From positions 3,828,905 to 3,892,904 of the forward strand of contig CM021322.1 in the NCBI GenBank assembly GCA_010645155.1: a stretch of DNA of 64,000 bases, read 5' to 3'. The DNA comes from Tigriopus japonicus (taxonomy: Eukaryota > Arthropoda > Copepoda > Harpacticoida > Harpacticidae). The notes under the pieces are model-generated. The model searched no databases. It was not told where the DNA came from and saw only the letters and a program-made list of their open reading frames with translations. Below, piece by piece: positions 52,191 through 64,000 of this stretch. A program made the translations under genes and the position numbers. How positions within the stretch are numbered: the first letter of the stretch is position 1; every line of letters starts with the position of its first letter.

Positions 52191-52735
52191 AATTCGAAAT
52201 GGTTTGAATTAAACACGCGACGAGGTTTGACATGGGATTTTTTGTATATTTTCAAGGATAATGAAAAAATCATCGCAATTGGTAAACATTCAATGATAGC
52301 AGTAGTTGTGTGTTGTGGCATAGTTTTGTAAGTATAGAATTATGGGGATCTACCACTTACAGTAATAGCAATAATAATAATAATGACGACGGATGATTTT
52401 CAGTACGTAATTTCTATAACATTGTAGATTTGAGGATATAAGAAGAGGGTGTTGTTTTTTTGCAAAAGCCCATTTGCATAATTGGAAAAACGTCTATACA
52501 ATATTCATCAAAACACTTGTAGTATAATGTAGCAATAATAATAATTGTAATAGTAATAATAACCATATTCATCGTAGTAGTAGCAGCAGTAGTAGAAGAA
52601 GTCGTCAAAAGTCAATCATGGTTTGGACACATTTCAATTTCATCCTAGATAGAGCACGGTGCACTCGTAATAATGTTCAATTATAACGCCATTGATGATG
52701 ATGCTGTGTGTTCCTAATACTGAGAATACTCGTTG
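52191..52735. other. 3' region between APEX1 and KMT2, with microsatellites
   Basis: No gene. Simple repeats are present: ATAATAATAATAATG near 52367 and several trinucleotide runs (GTAGTAGCAGCAGTAGTAG-like near 52575). Confidence 0.5.
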
Positions 52736-55700
52736 TTAGTTCATCCACTTGCGGCAATTGTGAGCGCCGCACAAACACGGAATGCGGTCATCGTCTTCAA
52801 AATCGAATTTATAGTCATAGCACAATTCCTCACCGCGTTGGATGCGCCGATTGGCAAAGATGATGATGTGCAGATCCCGATCCACTTCCACACATTCGGT
52901 CACACAGTTGGGATCGCATGAATGGTTGATATATCGCGCCATACCGCCACACATGGTTGCGTCCAGGACGCGATTATCGTCCAATCGGAACATGTAAATC
53001 CCGCGATTGGCGGCTTCATAGCGTTTCTCTCGGATATCAGTGAGATCGGAGCGAATGACCTCGCCGATGTACTCGATGATCATTTGGTGTTTTTCGAGAT
53101 CGCGAGCGGCATAGAGACCGAGTCCTTGGATCTTGGAACGGGCCAGTACCACGTTTTGGCGCCATTCCTGCTTCATTTTGCGGTATTGGGAGCTCTTGGA
53201 TTGCACAAAGTTCTTGGAATAGGGTCCAGTGGTTTCGAGACCAATCATGATGGGCACGTTCTCTTTGGCGGCACGGCCTAGATTTCCCGCGGGTTCTTTT
53301 CGCGTGGAACTTCCGGCCGATCGTTGGAAATTGTGCACTCGTTTGACATTGGTGTGCATTTTGGGTTCGGATCGGGCACATCCTGTGGGGTTGACGGCCA
53401 AAGGGAGTTCCAACAACGGGTTCCGACCGTATTTGAAGTTGTAGTCCGTGAGTGATTCGATTCCGGGCAATGATTCAAGGACCTTGGTGATGTTGGGTTC
53501 ATTCAGCCCAAAGAGATCCTCCCCAGAGATGTAGTTGGGGAACACCTTGACCAGTCCCTGTTCTCGTCGGGCTTGATCAATGAGGGTTAAAACTTGGTCC
53601 CAAGCTCCTTTGGCTGTAGAATCGGTGAAGATTCGTTCTTCGTCTTTGTGCCCTTCGTTGAAAATGACCTGGAATTCGGGTTTGCCGTCTTTCTCGGCGA
53701 TGATACACGCGTATGCACATCGCTTGTTCACTTCCTTGAGTGACCAGAACAGCCTTAGCACTTTGTACCCGATGGGAAAGATGTAATCTTGGGTGTGGAA
53801 GTTGTGCAGCTGTCGAGGTAAAAGTTGTCCGATGTTGAGGAAGATCAGCGAGCCGATTCGCATCACGTGCTGATCACAGCCTTGAGTCATGACCTTGGCC
53901 ACTTGTCGGTTCTCATCTCGTTCAATGTAGACTCGTCGGTAAACGGCCAAAGTGGTCAGTTCCTGGTCTTTTTCGCCCTTGGGAATATGTTGATGGCAAT
54001 AGACGCTTTTGTTCTTGTAGAAAGTGGCCCGATCTTTGTTAGCACAACCCACGTGATATGTATTAGTACAACGGACTTTCCAGCACTTGACCGTGGCGCC
54101 GTTCTTTTCGCACAACTTGCAATAGAGATTGGCCCCGTTCTTCAGGGCTGTTTCCACATTGACCAAGGCACCACTCACGGTTTCGTAGACCTCTTCCGAC
54201 CACAGAGCGCAATTCAAATGGACCCATTTGCCCACATCGTAGTTGAGAAGACGAGCGGGTCCATCGGCGGCGGCATCGCCTCTCATGTGACAAAACAGAC
54301 ACACACGCCCATCGTCCACTTCTCGAGGAGGCATCAATGTTAGGCCCATGCGGAACATCATTTGGGTGAGGTCGTTCTCGTTGAGTTTCTTGTACTTTCT
54401 AGTTTGGGTCAATGTGGGTGACCAGTTGCGATAGGTTTTGCCTTTGTGGGATTCGGCGGCTTCAAGTCCACCGGAGGAGTCTTCTTTCTTGAGGAGGCGT
54501 TCGTTTCGCTCTTTTTCTTTGACTTTCTCCTTTTGATATTCGGCCAATTGATCCAAACTCTTGACCTTTTCCTTGTCCTTGCCCCCGGTGCGATTGATGG
54601 CGAATTGGAAGTAGCAATCCGAGTTACAAAAGTACACGTGGGTGCAATCTTCTCGCTCTTGCTTGGAGAGAAAGGGCAGATCACTGGTTTTGTACTTGAC
54701 TTTCTTGTCCAGAAGCACCATATCACAGCTTCGACAGAGTTTGCTTCCACTAGTGAGCACATTGAGAAGCTCCATGGATTCACCATCACCGTCCTCGATT
54801 CGTCGAGTTCGAAACACGTCCTTGTATCCGTTTCTGTCCTCAAGAATCCAATGTTTGGGGGCATCAATCTTCAGGAGCTTGGCCAATCCATTCAAGGCCT
54901 TGAGCACACGTTCTCGTGAACCATTGGGTCCGATGGTCATGGTGATGGAAGTGAAGCTCCCATTGGTGCGGTTGGGCAGCCATGATTTGGCCTTGGCTTT
55001 AGAGATGTAGTCATCAAAGCGGTTCTCTTTGGCATCTTCGTCGTTATCGTCTTCTAGCTCCTTTTGCGAGATCAACTGTTTTGGCTTGGGTTTGACTATG
55101 ATGGGCTTGACGAGCTCTAAATCAGGAGTATAAGGGCGCTCAATGAATTTGGCAGCCTTGGCTTTGTCTGTTTTGCCATCTAGATTGTTCTCTTCTTTGA
55201 TCTCCGGATGCTCGGTTGGAGCCACGGGCATCTCTTCATCCGAATCATCGGGTTCCAAGTCTTTCCAGGGTCTCAGCACGCCTTCTCGTTCTTTGGTGAT
55301 GGGTTCAGGCTCTGGCGATGAGCAATAGAACAGATCGGGTGAACTTGATCGAGCATCACTGGATTTGCGTTCAACGTTGTTACGATTCTCAAATTCCTGC
55401 TTATAGAAACCCCGTTGCTTGATCACAACCACGGGGATATCAGGCACCGGGGGTTGTTGGCCAAAGGGCAGAACGTTGTAGTAGTCGCCCTGACCTTTCA
55501 GATTGGACTCTTTGATGGTTCCTTCCAAGCAACCAGTGCGCGTGTCCACATCCATCCCAAACATCTTGGGCATCTCGCCCGATCCAAACACGGCACAAGC
55601 ATTGTAGTAGTGGTTCAACTTGGGTTCGATGGTTTGCACAGGGGGAAGATTCTTCAACTGATGACCGATGCTTTCCATGTAGGAGTCGAAATCCGTCTCA

Positions 55701-58700
55701 TCCACTTTGGAGCCTTTCCTGGCTCTCTTCTTGGCTTGAGGTCCTCCTTCTTTTCCGCCTTGACTTTGTCTTCGCTTTTGTTGAGATGTTCGACGCTTCA
55801 ACATTTTTTGAGGAGGTTCACCATTGGGATAGAAACCCTCGGTGGGCGTGGAAGCCCCACTGTTCTCAAAGGGATCGCCCGGACAAGGGGTGTGGCCTCG
55901 ACTGGAGTTGTTGTCCATGAAATCCCCGTCGCCACTTTCGGATCTGGGCGTGAGCGATGGAGAGGGTTGTGAGGAAGTGGGTGTGCCTGGGGCTCCGGGC
56001 ATCATAGATCCTTGAGGAGGAATGTGTAATCGTAAATTGTTGGTCATGCCTGGAGGCGGCATCCGAGGTTGTTGCATTGCCCCGCCCACCATGCCAGTGG
56101 GACCCGACTGAACTGGCACGCCTTGAGTCATCATATTGCTACGAATGGGTTGATGCATGGGATCAGATCCCATGGGACCAGCTGGCATTGGATATCGGGG
56201 CCGAACCTGTTGTTGTTCTGGGTGCATTTGTTGCATTCTGAATCGGTTTTGCATATGCTGAGGGTGCATTTGACCCCTCATTTGAGGCGGGAGGGGACCC
56301 CCCTGTTGCCTCATTTGACCCATGATCATTTGCTGTTGCGGCCCATGGACCATTTGCATACGTTGTTGCACTTGTGGAGGCATGTTCATTCGCATTTGAG
56401 GCCGTTGCATGGGCCCACTATGATTGGGAAAACTACTGGGTGGTCCTGTCACTCTCGGCGACGAAATAGGCCCGTTATTCATTTGCTGTTGTTGTTGTTG
56501 TTGTTGTTGCTGCTGCTGTTGTTGTTGCATCTGCTGTTGGTGATGAAGGTGCTGAGGAGGTGGACCTGGTTGTTGTTGTGAATGCGGAGGCGGTCGTTGA
56601 ATATGTTGTGCCGATGTTGCTATAGGTTGTTGTTGTTGTTGTTGTTGTTGAGCTGGATGATGTTGGGGCTGTGCGAGTAAGGCTTGTTCATTCTGAGCTT
56701 GAGATGCAGGAGTATTGCCTTGATTGGATTGCGACGCCAAACTCTCAGGTGGAACCAAGGTTTGTTGTTGTAAAAGACCTTGAAGCTGACTCTGCGGTTG
56801 GCCTTGGGGAGCACTGCCTTGTGGCCTTATCATGGGCTGTGTCTGTTGTGCGTGAGAAAATGGGACATTTCCAGGGCCTGGTTGTGAGGTGTTGGGGTGA
56901 ACGGGCCTGTTTCCTGGACCAGACATCCGTGGCTGAAATCGGGCATCACTTGAAACATCACTGGGGTTGGGTTGAGGCCCTCCAGGAGACTGAGCTGGGG
57001 TCATAGTTTGCGATTGTTGTTGTGGCACGGATGGTTGTGATACCTGAGGTTGTTGAGTTGAGGTGGGTTGAGATTCCGAGGGTGGATTTTCGGGCCCACT
57101 CGATTTCGGTTCCACGAGCGACGAATGTGGAACCGGCTCAGTTGGAAGATTCAAGAGGGATTGATTCGGAAGATTGCCCTGACTTTGCTGAGCACTAGCA
57201 CTAGAGACACTCGGATCACTGCCTCCCGGCGTTTGAGCCAATGGAGCATTATTGGTGATGGAAACCATTCTAATAACACCACCCGGAGGTTGAGCACTTT
57301 GGGGCGTGGTGGAAATCGAGGATGTGTTCGGTGACTGGGAGACGGCATTTCGTTCTTCACCCGCAGCCAAAGCCGTGGCTGCATTCACGTCCAATTTGAG
57401 TTGAGGGGCACCTTGACCACCGGTGGATGAAGTGGTGGGCGGTCCACTTGACACAGGTTGGGGAATCTTGGAAGCCAAAGAAGACAGGCTTTGTCCGGAT
57501 TGTTGGAACTGTTGAAATTTCGAGTCCTTCAACGGCGGTCGGTCTAATTGAGCTTCCAAAGATGGAGCCCCACTGGCTTCAGGACCACTATTGGGACCCG
57601 TTCCAGGTTGAGATGAACTGTTCGAGCTCAGCAACTGTTTCAGCAAAGCGTTTTGAGGTTCACTTTCGTTATTGGAAGCCTTCTCCAACTCAGTGGCACT
57701 TGTGGCCACTGTCGTTTCTAACGAAGCAGACGGCGCGGTCGTGATGGATGTGGACCCAATCGATGAAGTCAAAGCCTGACTCAGAAGCGAAGTCGTAGGA
57801 GTCACATTTGACGCTGTTGTGGATGATGATAATGTAGCCATTCGAGGCCCACTTCCCTGTAACACACTGGTAGGTAACACGGCATTCGTAGAATTGACAG
57901 ACAAGGCGTTATGACGCACGGTTCCAGCCGTTCCAGATCCAGAAGAAGAGGCACTCATCACGAGGGTGGCACTTGAGGAGGACAGGGCAGCAACACTGAC
58001 TCCATCGGTAGACACAGACGATGGAGGAAGAGGGGGAGGAGGCACTTGGGTGAGTGGACTAGTCAAAACATGGGTGGAACTCACCACTTGCGAGATCCCG
58101 GCCGCCACTTTGGCATCCAGGGCAGCGGATTTTAGGTCGGGGGAGGCTTGCACCACATTGGAAATGGGTGGCATTGGAGGTGGAGCACTGACAGAGGTGG
58201 ATGAATCCGTCGCCATTCCAGACTCCCCGGTGGGATATTTGGCCGGAGGGATGACTGAACCCACACTTGATGCAGGCAATCCCAGCATCCGGTTGACACC
58301 CACGTTCTCACGAGGATTGAAACCCCCCGGGATTCCTATATTAGATTGATGAGCGCTGGAAGGCGGCATTTGGCTGACTTCTACCACAGGCGGAGCCACG
58401 ACGTTGGATGGCATCATTGTGGTGGGCACATTGGCATGAGTGGTGTTGGTGAATGCACCCGTGGTGTTGGTGGTGGGATTGCCCGAGCTTCCGGCGGTCG
58501 ACATGATGGCCATGGATGTCGTTGAATTGGGTGCCGATAACACGCTACTCGTTTGCCTTGGCACACTCGTAGAAGAGGTCGGGGTTTCAGTGGTTGAATT
58601 GGAGTCACTAAGCGATGTTGTGATACCGGAGGATTCATTGGTTAAAGTCATTTCGTTGGCCGATGAGGAGCTTACTTGAGCTTGATTGCCCGGGTTAACA

Positions 58701-61700
58701 CCCGATGGAAACACAGGCGAGCCTCCTTTCAAACCGATGAAAGTGCCCCAAGCTTGTCGAGTTCGCCAACTCCCTCCACCTTTCAAGCCAATTCCTCGAG
58801 GCCATCCGGATCTCCCTTCAGCTTCGGGATCCATGGGAGCCATTTGTCCATTGCCTCCCCCACCTCCAGGCATCATACCCGGGTGTTGTTGTTGTTGTTG
58901 GAGTTGCTGCTGAAGGTGGTGGTGATGCTGTTGTTGTTGCTGATGATGGTGCTGCTGCTGCTGCATGTGTTGTTGTTGATGGTGCTGATGATGCTGCATT
59001 TGGGCCATGTTCGGTTGTTGAGGATACTGCTGACCCATACCTTGATGCATCTGATCCTCGCCCGGTTGTGAAGGCTGAGGAGTAGGAGGTTGGGACATTT
59101 GACCTGGAGTGGGCGGGCCAGGCGTTCGGGGCGTTTGAGGCGTCATGGGACGATCTCCAGCGGGACTGGGTACACTTCCTCCCGCACTTGGAGGCCTTCT
59201 TTGGGTCATGATATGGGGTTGTGGGCTCATCACGTGACCCGGACTGCCTCCCGTGTACTGAGGAGAGGATCCCGGTTGTCGCATCATCACTTGACGAGGT
59301 CCACCTTGATGAGGCATCTGCATGAATCCAGGAGGCGAAGGTCTTTGGCCAATCATCTGTTGCCCCGGATGCATCATTCGGGGTCGCATGTCTTTGCCGG
59401 CTATGATCCCCGAGGGTCTAATGAATCGTCCGCGCGAATCGGCCATCATGGGCGGTCTCATGCCCACCATTTGAGGCTGGGGCGATCCATGACGGGGAGT
59501 TCCTTGGGGCGAGATATGTTGGGTGCCCGGAGAGCCACCCATCCCCGGTGAGACGGTATTCAAAGGTCGCTGAGGGGCCATGCCACCCGGACTGAAAGGA
59601 TGGTTATCATCCTGCAAATGAAGAATTGAAGTAACAATTAAAGCATTTCTCCCTAGCCAAAAATTCAGAAATGACAACCCATACACCCTCTCTGATATTA
59701 ATTTTGCACATGACCAACAGATCCTCCCAAAAGACGGCTACTCACATGTGACATTCGGGGTGAGGGTTGATGGCCATGAGGACTAGGAGCATTCGGATAT
59801 TGCTGACCGGGATGCATTCCCGGATGAGGAGCGTGGAACTGACTGGGCGAGGGTGACATCACGGGTTGCGGCGACTGATTGGGTCCCGGAGAGGGCAACG
59901 GCGACGACGAGGACATGTGCATGGGCGAGGTAATCCCTTGGGGACGAACTGAAGAGGGCCCCGGCGATGTGGCCGGATACGATTGCGGACTAGGTTGTCC
60001 TCCCATGGAATGCGGACTCTGTTGATTCGGATTCATGGGTCTAGGGCTCATTTGTGGGCCATTGGGGCCAGGAGAGCCCATGGCCCCCGGATGGACTGGA
60101 CTTGGCATTCGGCCAATCATTTGAGCTCGAGGAGGACCCGATTGTTGACCCATCATTTGAGGTTGACCCTGATGCATTCGAATCATGTTCATGCGTTGCT
60201 GATGTTGCTGCTGCTGTTGTTGTTGTTGTTGATGCATGGAAACCTGAGGATTCATGGGCATTCGTTGTTGTGGATGTTGTTGCATAGGCAAACGTTGCTG
60301 CTGTTGTTGTTGTTGCATTTGCATTTGACTCGGTTGGAATTGAGGCATGCGTTGTTGCATTCCCATCATCTGTTGTTGGGGATGTTGCCCAGGCATTCGT
60401 TGCATCATCACATGCTGCTGTTGTTGCTGCATCGGTGGTTGTCCTCCCATGGGCATTGCTGCTCTTTGAACATGAACCATTCCTGGTGGCAATTGCTGTT
60501 GTTGTTGCATTGGGGGTTGTTGTTGACCCATTTGCGGTTGACCTGGATGATGTTGTTGTTGTTGAGGATGTGGACCTCCTGGTCCCATGCTCACTGGAAC
60601 CGATTGAGTCACCGGTTGAGGGGGTGGTGGGAGTGATGGAGGCGGGGGTGTGGGCTGACTGGGCGGTCCATTGGCTCCTTGTAGTTGTTGCGCTTTGGCT
60701 TTTTCTTGCTTGTTTCGGTGGTCATTGGCAATCATGGCGTGTTGGCGGGATTGCTTTCGGAATTTCTCCAGCATTTTCTGCATGTCAGCAGTGGCTGCAG
60801 ACACTCGATCCAATTCGGATTGATCCATGGGGGAGAGATCGCTGCCATTTTTCCGCATGGTCCGCTGTTTGCTGTTGAGAGACTGTGGGGCAAGAACAGA
60901 ACAATCGTTTCACACACAGGTTTCTTGGTAACAACAAGGATAATACGAGGGATAAATGAAGATAGGTAAACGACAGCATTGGGGTTGAATATGGATTTTC
61001 TTGGTAACAAGTTGTGCCGGAACACCAATCAAAAGACAGAATTGCTTGCTTTTCGCAGACCTGTTGAGCAACAGGCATACCAAATCCATGACAAACACAA
61101 CGGATGATCATGATCATCATTGAGAATGAATTGTCCCAAACCGCATTCCAAATGTCTCTTGATCGACTTACCTTTCGCTGTTTCCGGAGTTTAGTGATTT
61201 CCCTATCGTAAAATTGGAGTTGTTCTTGGATGGCCTGTTCTTGGTGAGTCAGCCATTCCTCGTATTTCACCACCTAGGAAGCAAATGAACTCGCATGAAT
61301 CCCCCTCCTATTTAAAGCCAACAATAACAAATCTGACATTCTTACCTTTTGCCGGTCTTCATCAGTAACAGGACTTTCAGGGGGAACTGGTGGAGCTGGA
61401 TTACTGACAAATGGAGGAGGTTGGGGCACGGGTGTCTCATTTCGAGCCGGAGGCAAAGCCGGATGAACTCCACCGGGTGGTCCATTCGGATTCGTGGGCA
61501 TGATCCCTACTTGATCGGGTCCACGTTGTTGCAGAGTGACCTCTTGTGGATGACCAGGAGGATTCGACCATTGAGCCGTTCCCGGAGGTCCACCCGGTTG
61601 AGGTTGCGGGATCATACCCACCTGACCCATAGGGCGTGGTTGACCCATTTGAGGGGGAAATCGCACCACATTGGGCGGCAGAATCCCTTGAGCAGGCACT

Positions 61701-63809
61701 CCGGGTGCTCCATTGGGTCCTCGGATCATATTCGGACGCATTCCCGGGTTCATGTGAGCTCCTTCAAATTGCTGTTGCTGTTGTTGTTGCATGGCCATCT
61801 GTGACTGAGGTTGAGTAACCATGGGGCGTGGCCCAGGGGGTCCGCCTTGCATGTGAGCATGTGGGTGTTGACCCGGTGGACCCTGAGTGGGTTTTGGGCC
61901 TCCTCCGTGGTTTTGACCGGCAACTTGAGGCTGAGATTGAGCACCATTGTTGCCATTGGCGTTGTTGGGTTGTTGCTTTTGTTGCTCACGTTTTTCTTGT
62001 TCAACTAGATCTTCCAAGAGCAATGGTTGTTCCTAGAAGCGAATATGAAAGTGTCAATATAGCTTCTCTACAAGATTTATTATAATACATTCGCACTTCA
62101 AACTTCAAGTGGAGCCGTGCATCAAATTTGTTTCAACACTCATGGTGCTTCACACTTGTGATCATCTGATAAATTTTTCATTGAAACCAATCCGAAATCT
62201 GGTGCTTTGACATTAGTCAGTGTCCACACTAAGCACACTTGAACATTTCATTGAAATCAAAATTAACCTAGAAGTCTTGAACAAACTTTGAACTTCCACA
62301 AGTGAACCACCATCCTCACTTCAATTTGTAACAAAAAAAAAAAAACGACCCTAAGTTCTGAAATCTCGGAAGAAATTTGAAAACTTGTTAGAGCTTCTTT
62401 TATTCCAGATGACCCGCCATTTGTAATTCGGAGACAAAGCAAACCTAGAACTCTGCAAAATCTTGCAATTGTTGAAAAATGAACCTCCAAAAGTAATCAT
62501 TAGATGTCAATCACACACGAAGAAACCACATCGAAAAGTGTTTGTTGGCCTCAAAACCGGAGTGAGTGAGAAAATGAGTGATGGTGCTGTTGTTGCTTAT
62601 TTTTGTCGTGATTTGCATTGGAAAAGGCACCATCCTCACCTGTATCAATAAAGGGGCTTGACGTCGGGGAATAGAAGAAGGAGCCAAAACTAAGGACGAG
62701 GAAACATGGGGGGTCACACTGACACTACTATTGGCCGAAGAAGAGACCGTTTCGAGAATGGGAGTGGGAATGTCAGGATTATTGGCCAAATCTTGAATGA
62801 GAATGCCCTCCTGACTCAAATTCTCCGTCAGGGCAATCAAGCCCAGCTCATTCGTGCCCATCGTGACACACGGAATGAGCGTGGTAGTAGTGGTTAAGAG
62901 CTGGAAACAAAGTCACGTGGCATGGAATTGAGACCGAGAAGATGGACCCAAAACGGTTCTGACTAGAAAAGTTTCCCTTCTTGAGTAAATGTGACGGTAT
63001 GTTTAGGGGAGCAGATTTCTTTCAAAATCAATTTGCCAATGTTTGGCCTATCAGCTGCATTCGTTTGCCAGAAATCTGCATCCTTTTCTATGGCCCACCC
63101 ATTCACACTTACCGGCTTGTTTCCTCCAGGATAGGGAGGGGGCGGACCCCGTACAACGGACGCTGAGGTATAAGGAGGCGGGGCAGAACCTCCGGGCGTG
63201 GTTGGACCACTGGTGGGAAGTTTTTCACCCGATTCAGGACCACTTTTGGCTTCGTCGTTTTGCAATTCATCCAAGGTATCGTTGAACTCCATGATGTTGA
63301 AATCATCGCCCATGTTGAAAAGGTCCTCATCGGCCATGCCAATGTCAAGATCTTTCTCAAGCTCGGGTCCACAATTGGAAGTGGAAGGGGTGGTCGAGGC
63401 TTGTTGAGGGTTGTTGGGAGGTCCCACGGAACCCTGGGCCAGCATGGGCCCTTTGGGTCGAGGAGGTTGAGGGTGTTGAGGTAAGCCTTGTTGCATGTGA
63501 CCCTCTGGTCTTTGAGGTAAAGCCATTCGCATTCTCGGATCCATCATCTACGGAAGCAATCACAAACTAGTCATGACACACAAGATTCTTTCACATCATG
63601 GCTACTTCACCAAATTTGCTAGCTTACTTGACCAGGTCTGGGTTGGTTGAATTGCACATTGGAAGGTGGAGGCCGCATTCCAGGCGGTAACGGGTGTCTG
63701 AATTGTGGGTTTGAGTTCTGGGCACCCACAGGGGGTCCTCCAGGGTGATGTTGTTGCTGCTGTGGCGATTGAGCATTGGGAGGCTGCTGAGTCGGAGGCA
63801 CCTCGGGTT
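52736..63809 (-). CDS. KMT2D: KMT2C/D-type (Trr) histone H3K4 methyltransferase, C-terminal part, runs off the right edge
   Basis: Seven exons in the window: 63809-63628, 63547-63113, 62900-62640, 62032-61346, 61273-61172, 60882-59746 and 59611-52736; about 3,225 residues, all phases fit. The N-terminal PHD clusters lie beyond 64000. Seen in order: FNMGDDFNIMEF region, EQPLLLEDLVEQEKR, VVKYEEWLTHQEQAIQEQLQ coiled coil, SLNSKQRTMRKNG, long Gln/Pro/Ser-rich stretches with poly-Gln, an ALLKQLL LxxLL motif, extended PHD (CLFCHMRGDAAADGPARLLN, genomic 53960-54340), FYRN (53720-53870), FYRC, a WDR5-binding Win motif GCARSEPK (53357-53387), SET (KIQGLGLYAARDLEKHQ, RYINHSCDPNC, ELCYDYKFDFEDD) and post-SET CLCGAHNCRKWMN. 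This enzyme monomethylates H3K4 at enhancers in the COMPASS-like complex. The single 6.9-kb last exon is striking. C versus D paralogue cannot be told for an invertebrate; Trr is the equivalent name. Confidence 0.95.
56484..56528 (-). repeat. CAA/CAG tract coding poly-Gln in KMT2
   Basis: A run of about 15 glutamine codons, mainly CAA with a few CAG, inside the last KMT2 exon. Shorter tracts of the same kind lie near 56625-56651, 58882-59000 and 60200-60330. Confidence 0.8.
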
Positions 63810-64000
63810 CTAAAACGAAATCAGACGCAGGCGTTAGAGGTCATGATCACATCAAATTGGCAGTGAATTTGCACGAGGCTGGTGAAAAATGGCGGGTAAA
63901 AACCCCCGTCTCGTGTTGTTATTTTTATTAGCACTTGGCAACATAGCAGAGCAGGCAGGCACGGATTGATCTGGAGGAAAAGTGAGGATGCTCTCGAGTG

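Noticed and set aside
55415..61804. Several plus-strand frames rich in Leu, His and Val opposite KMT2
   Set aside because: They are mirror images of the poly-Gln and Pro/Met-rich coding strand; the minus strand carries the conserved domains and splice sites.

Overview
This is a eukaryotic nuclear genome window of 64 kb. The genes have GT-AG introns, metazoan-specific families are present (RHEB, SANBR, MEIOC, a KMT2C/D-type methyltransferase), and gene-dense blocks alternate with AT-rich DNA full of non-autonomous transposons. Many normally multi-exon genes are single-exon here (PIGM, COG6, UROS). Together these suggest an invertebrate with compact genes, most likely an arthropod and perhaps a small crustacean such as a copepod; the taxon is an inference, not a reading.

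Layout, left to right. 0.6-3.4 kb (-): MEIOC-like meiotic regulator, two exons. 5.5-6.7 kb (+): ribosomal protein eS27 (RPS27), three exons, with one copy of a duplicated H/ACA-type snoRNA in each intron. 8.2-9.4 kb (-): PIGM, GPI mannosyltransferase I. 9.5-16 kb: gene-poor, with fold-back repeats, degenerate CGCCAG repeats and a 450-bp hAT-like MITE. 16.1-17.7 kb (+): RHEB GTPase, five exons. 18.2-20.2 kb (-): COG6, single exon, convergent with RHEB. 20.2-30.4 kb: repeats, a tRNA-derived SINE, a nested MITE, a mariner-like relic and a decayed gene end. 30.5-33.5 kb (-): SANBR (KIAA1841)-like BTB protein, at least seven exons, amino terminus not found. 33.5-49 kb: a transposon graveyard with at least four families of inverted-repeat elements, two of the copies nested. 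49.1-49.9 kb (-): ATPSCKMT (FAM173B). 50.3-51.1 kb (+): UROS. 51.15-52.2 kb (+): APEX1, starting only 72 bp after the UROS stop. 52.7 kb to beyond the right edge (-): the carboxy-terminal ~3,225 residues of a KMT2C/D (Trr) H3K4 methyltransferase, with a 6.9-kb last exon.

The genes are mostly unrelated housekeeping functions and do not form one pathway. Shared architecture is the more useful signal: ATPSCKMT and UROS are divergent over a 408-bp gap, UROS and APEX1 are in very tight tandem, and RHEB/COG6 and APEX1/KMT2 are convergent.

The strongest new-looking signals are (1) the paired intronic H/ACA-like RNAs of RPS27, which show compensatory stem changes between the copies; (2) nested MITEs with readable target-site duplications, including one with an empty-site copy in the same window; and (3) the UROS-APEX1 pair as a candidate bicistronic unit.
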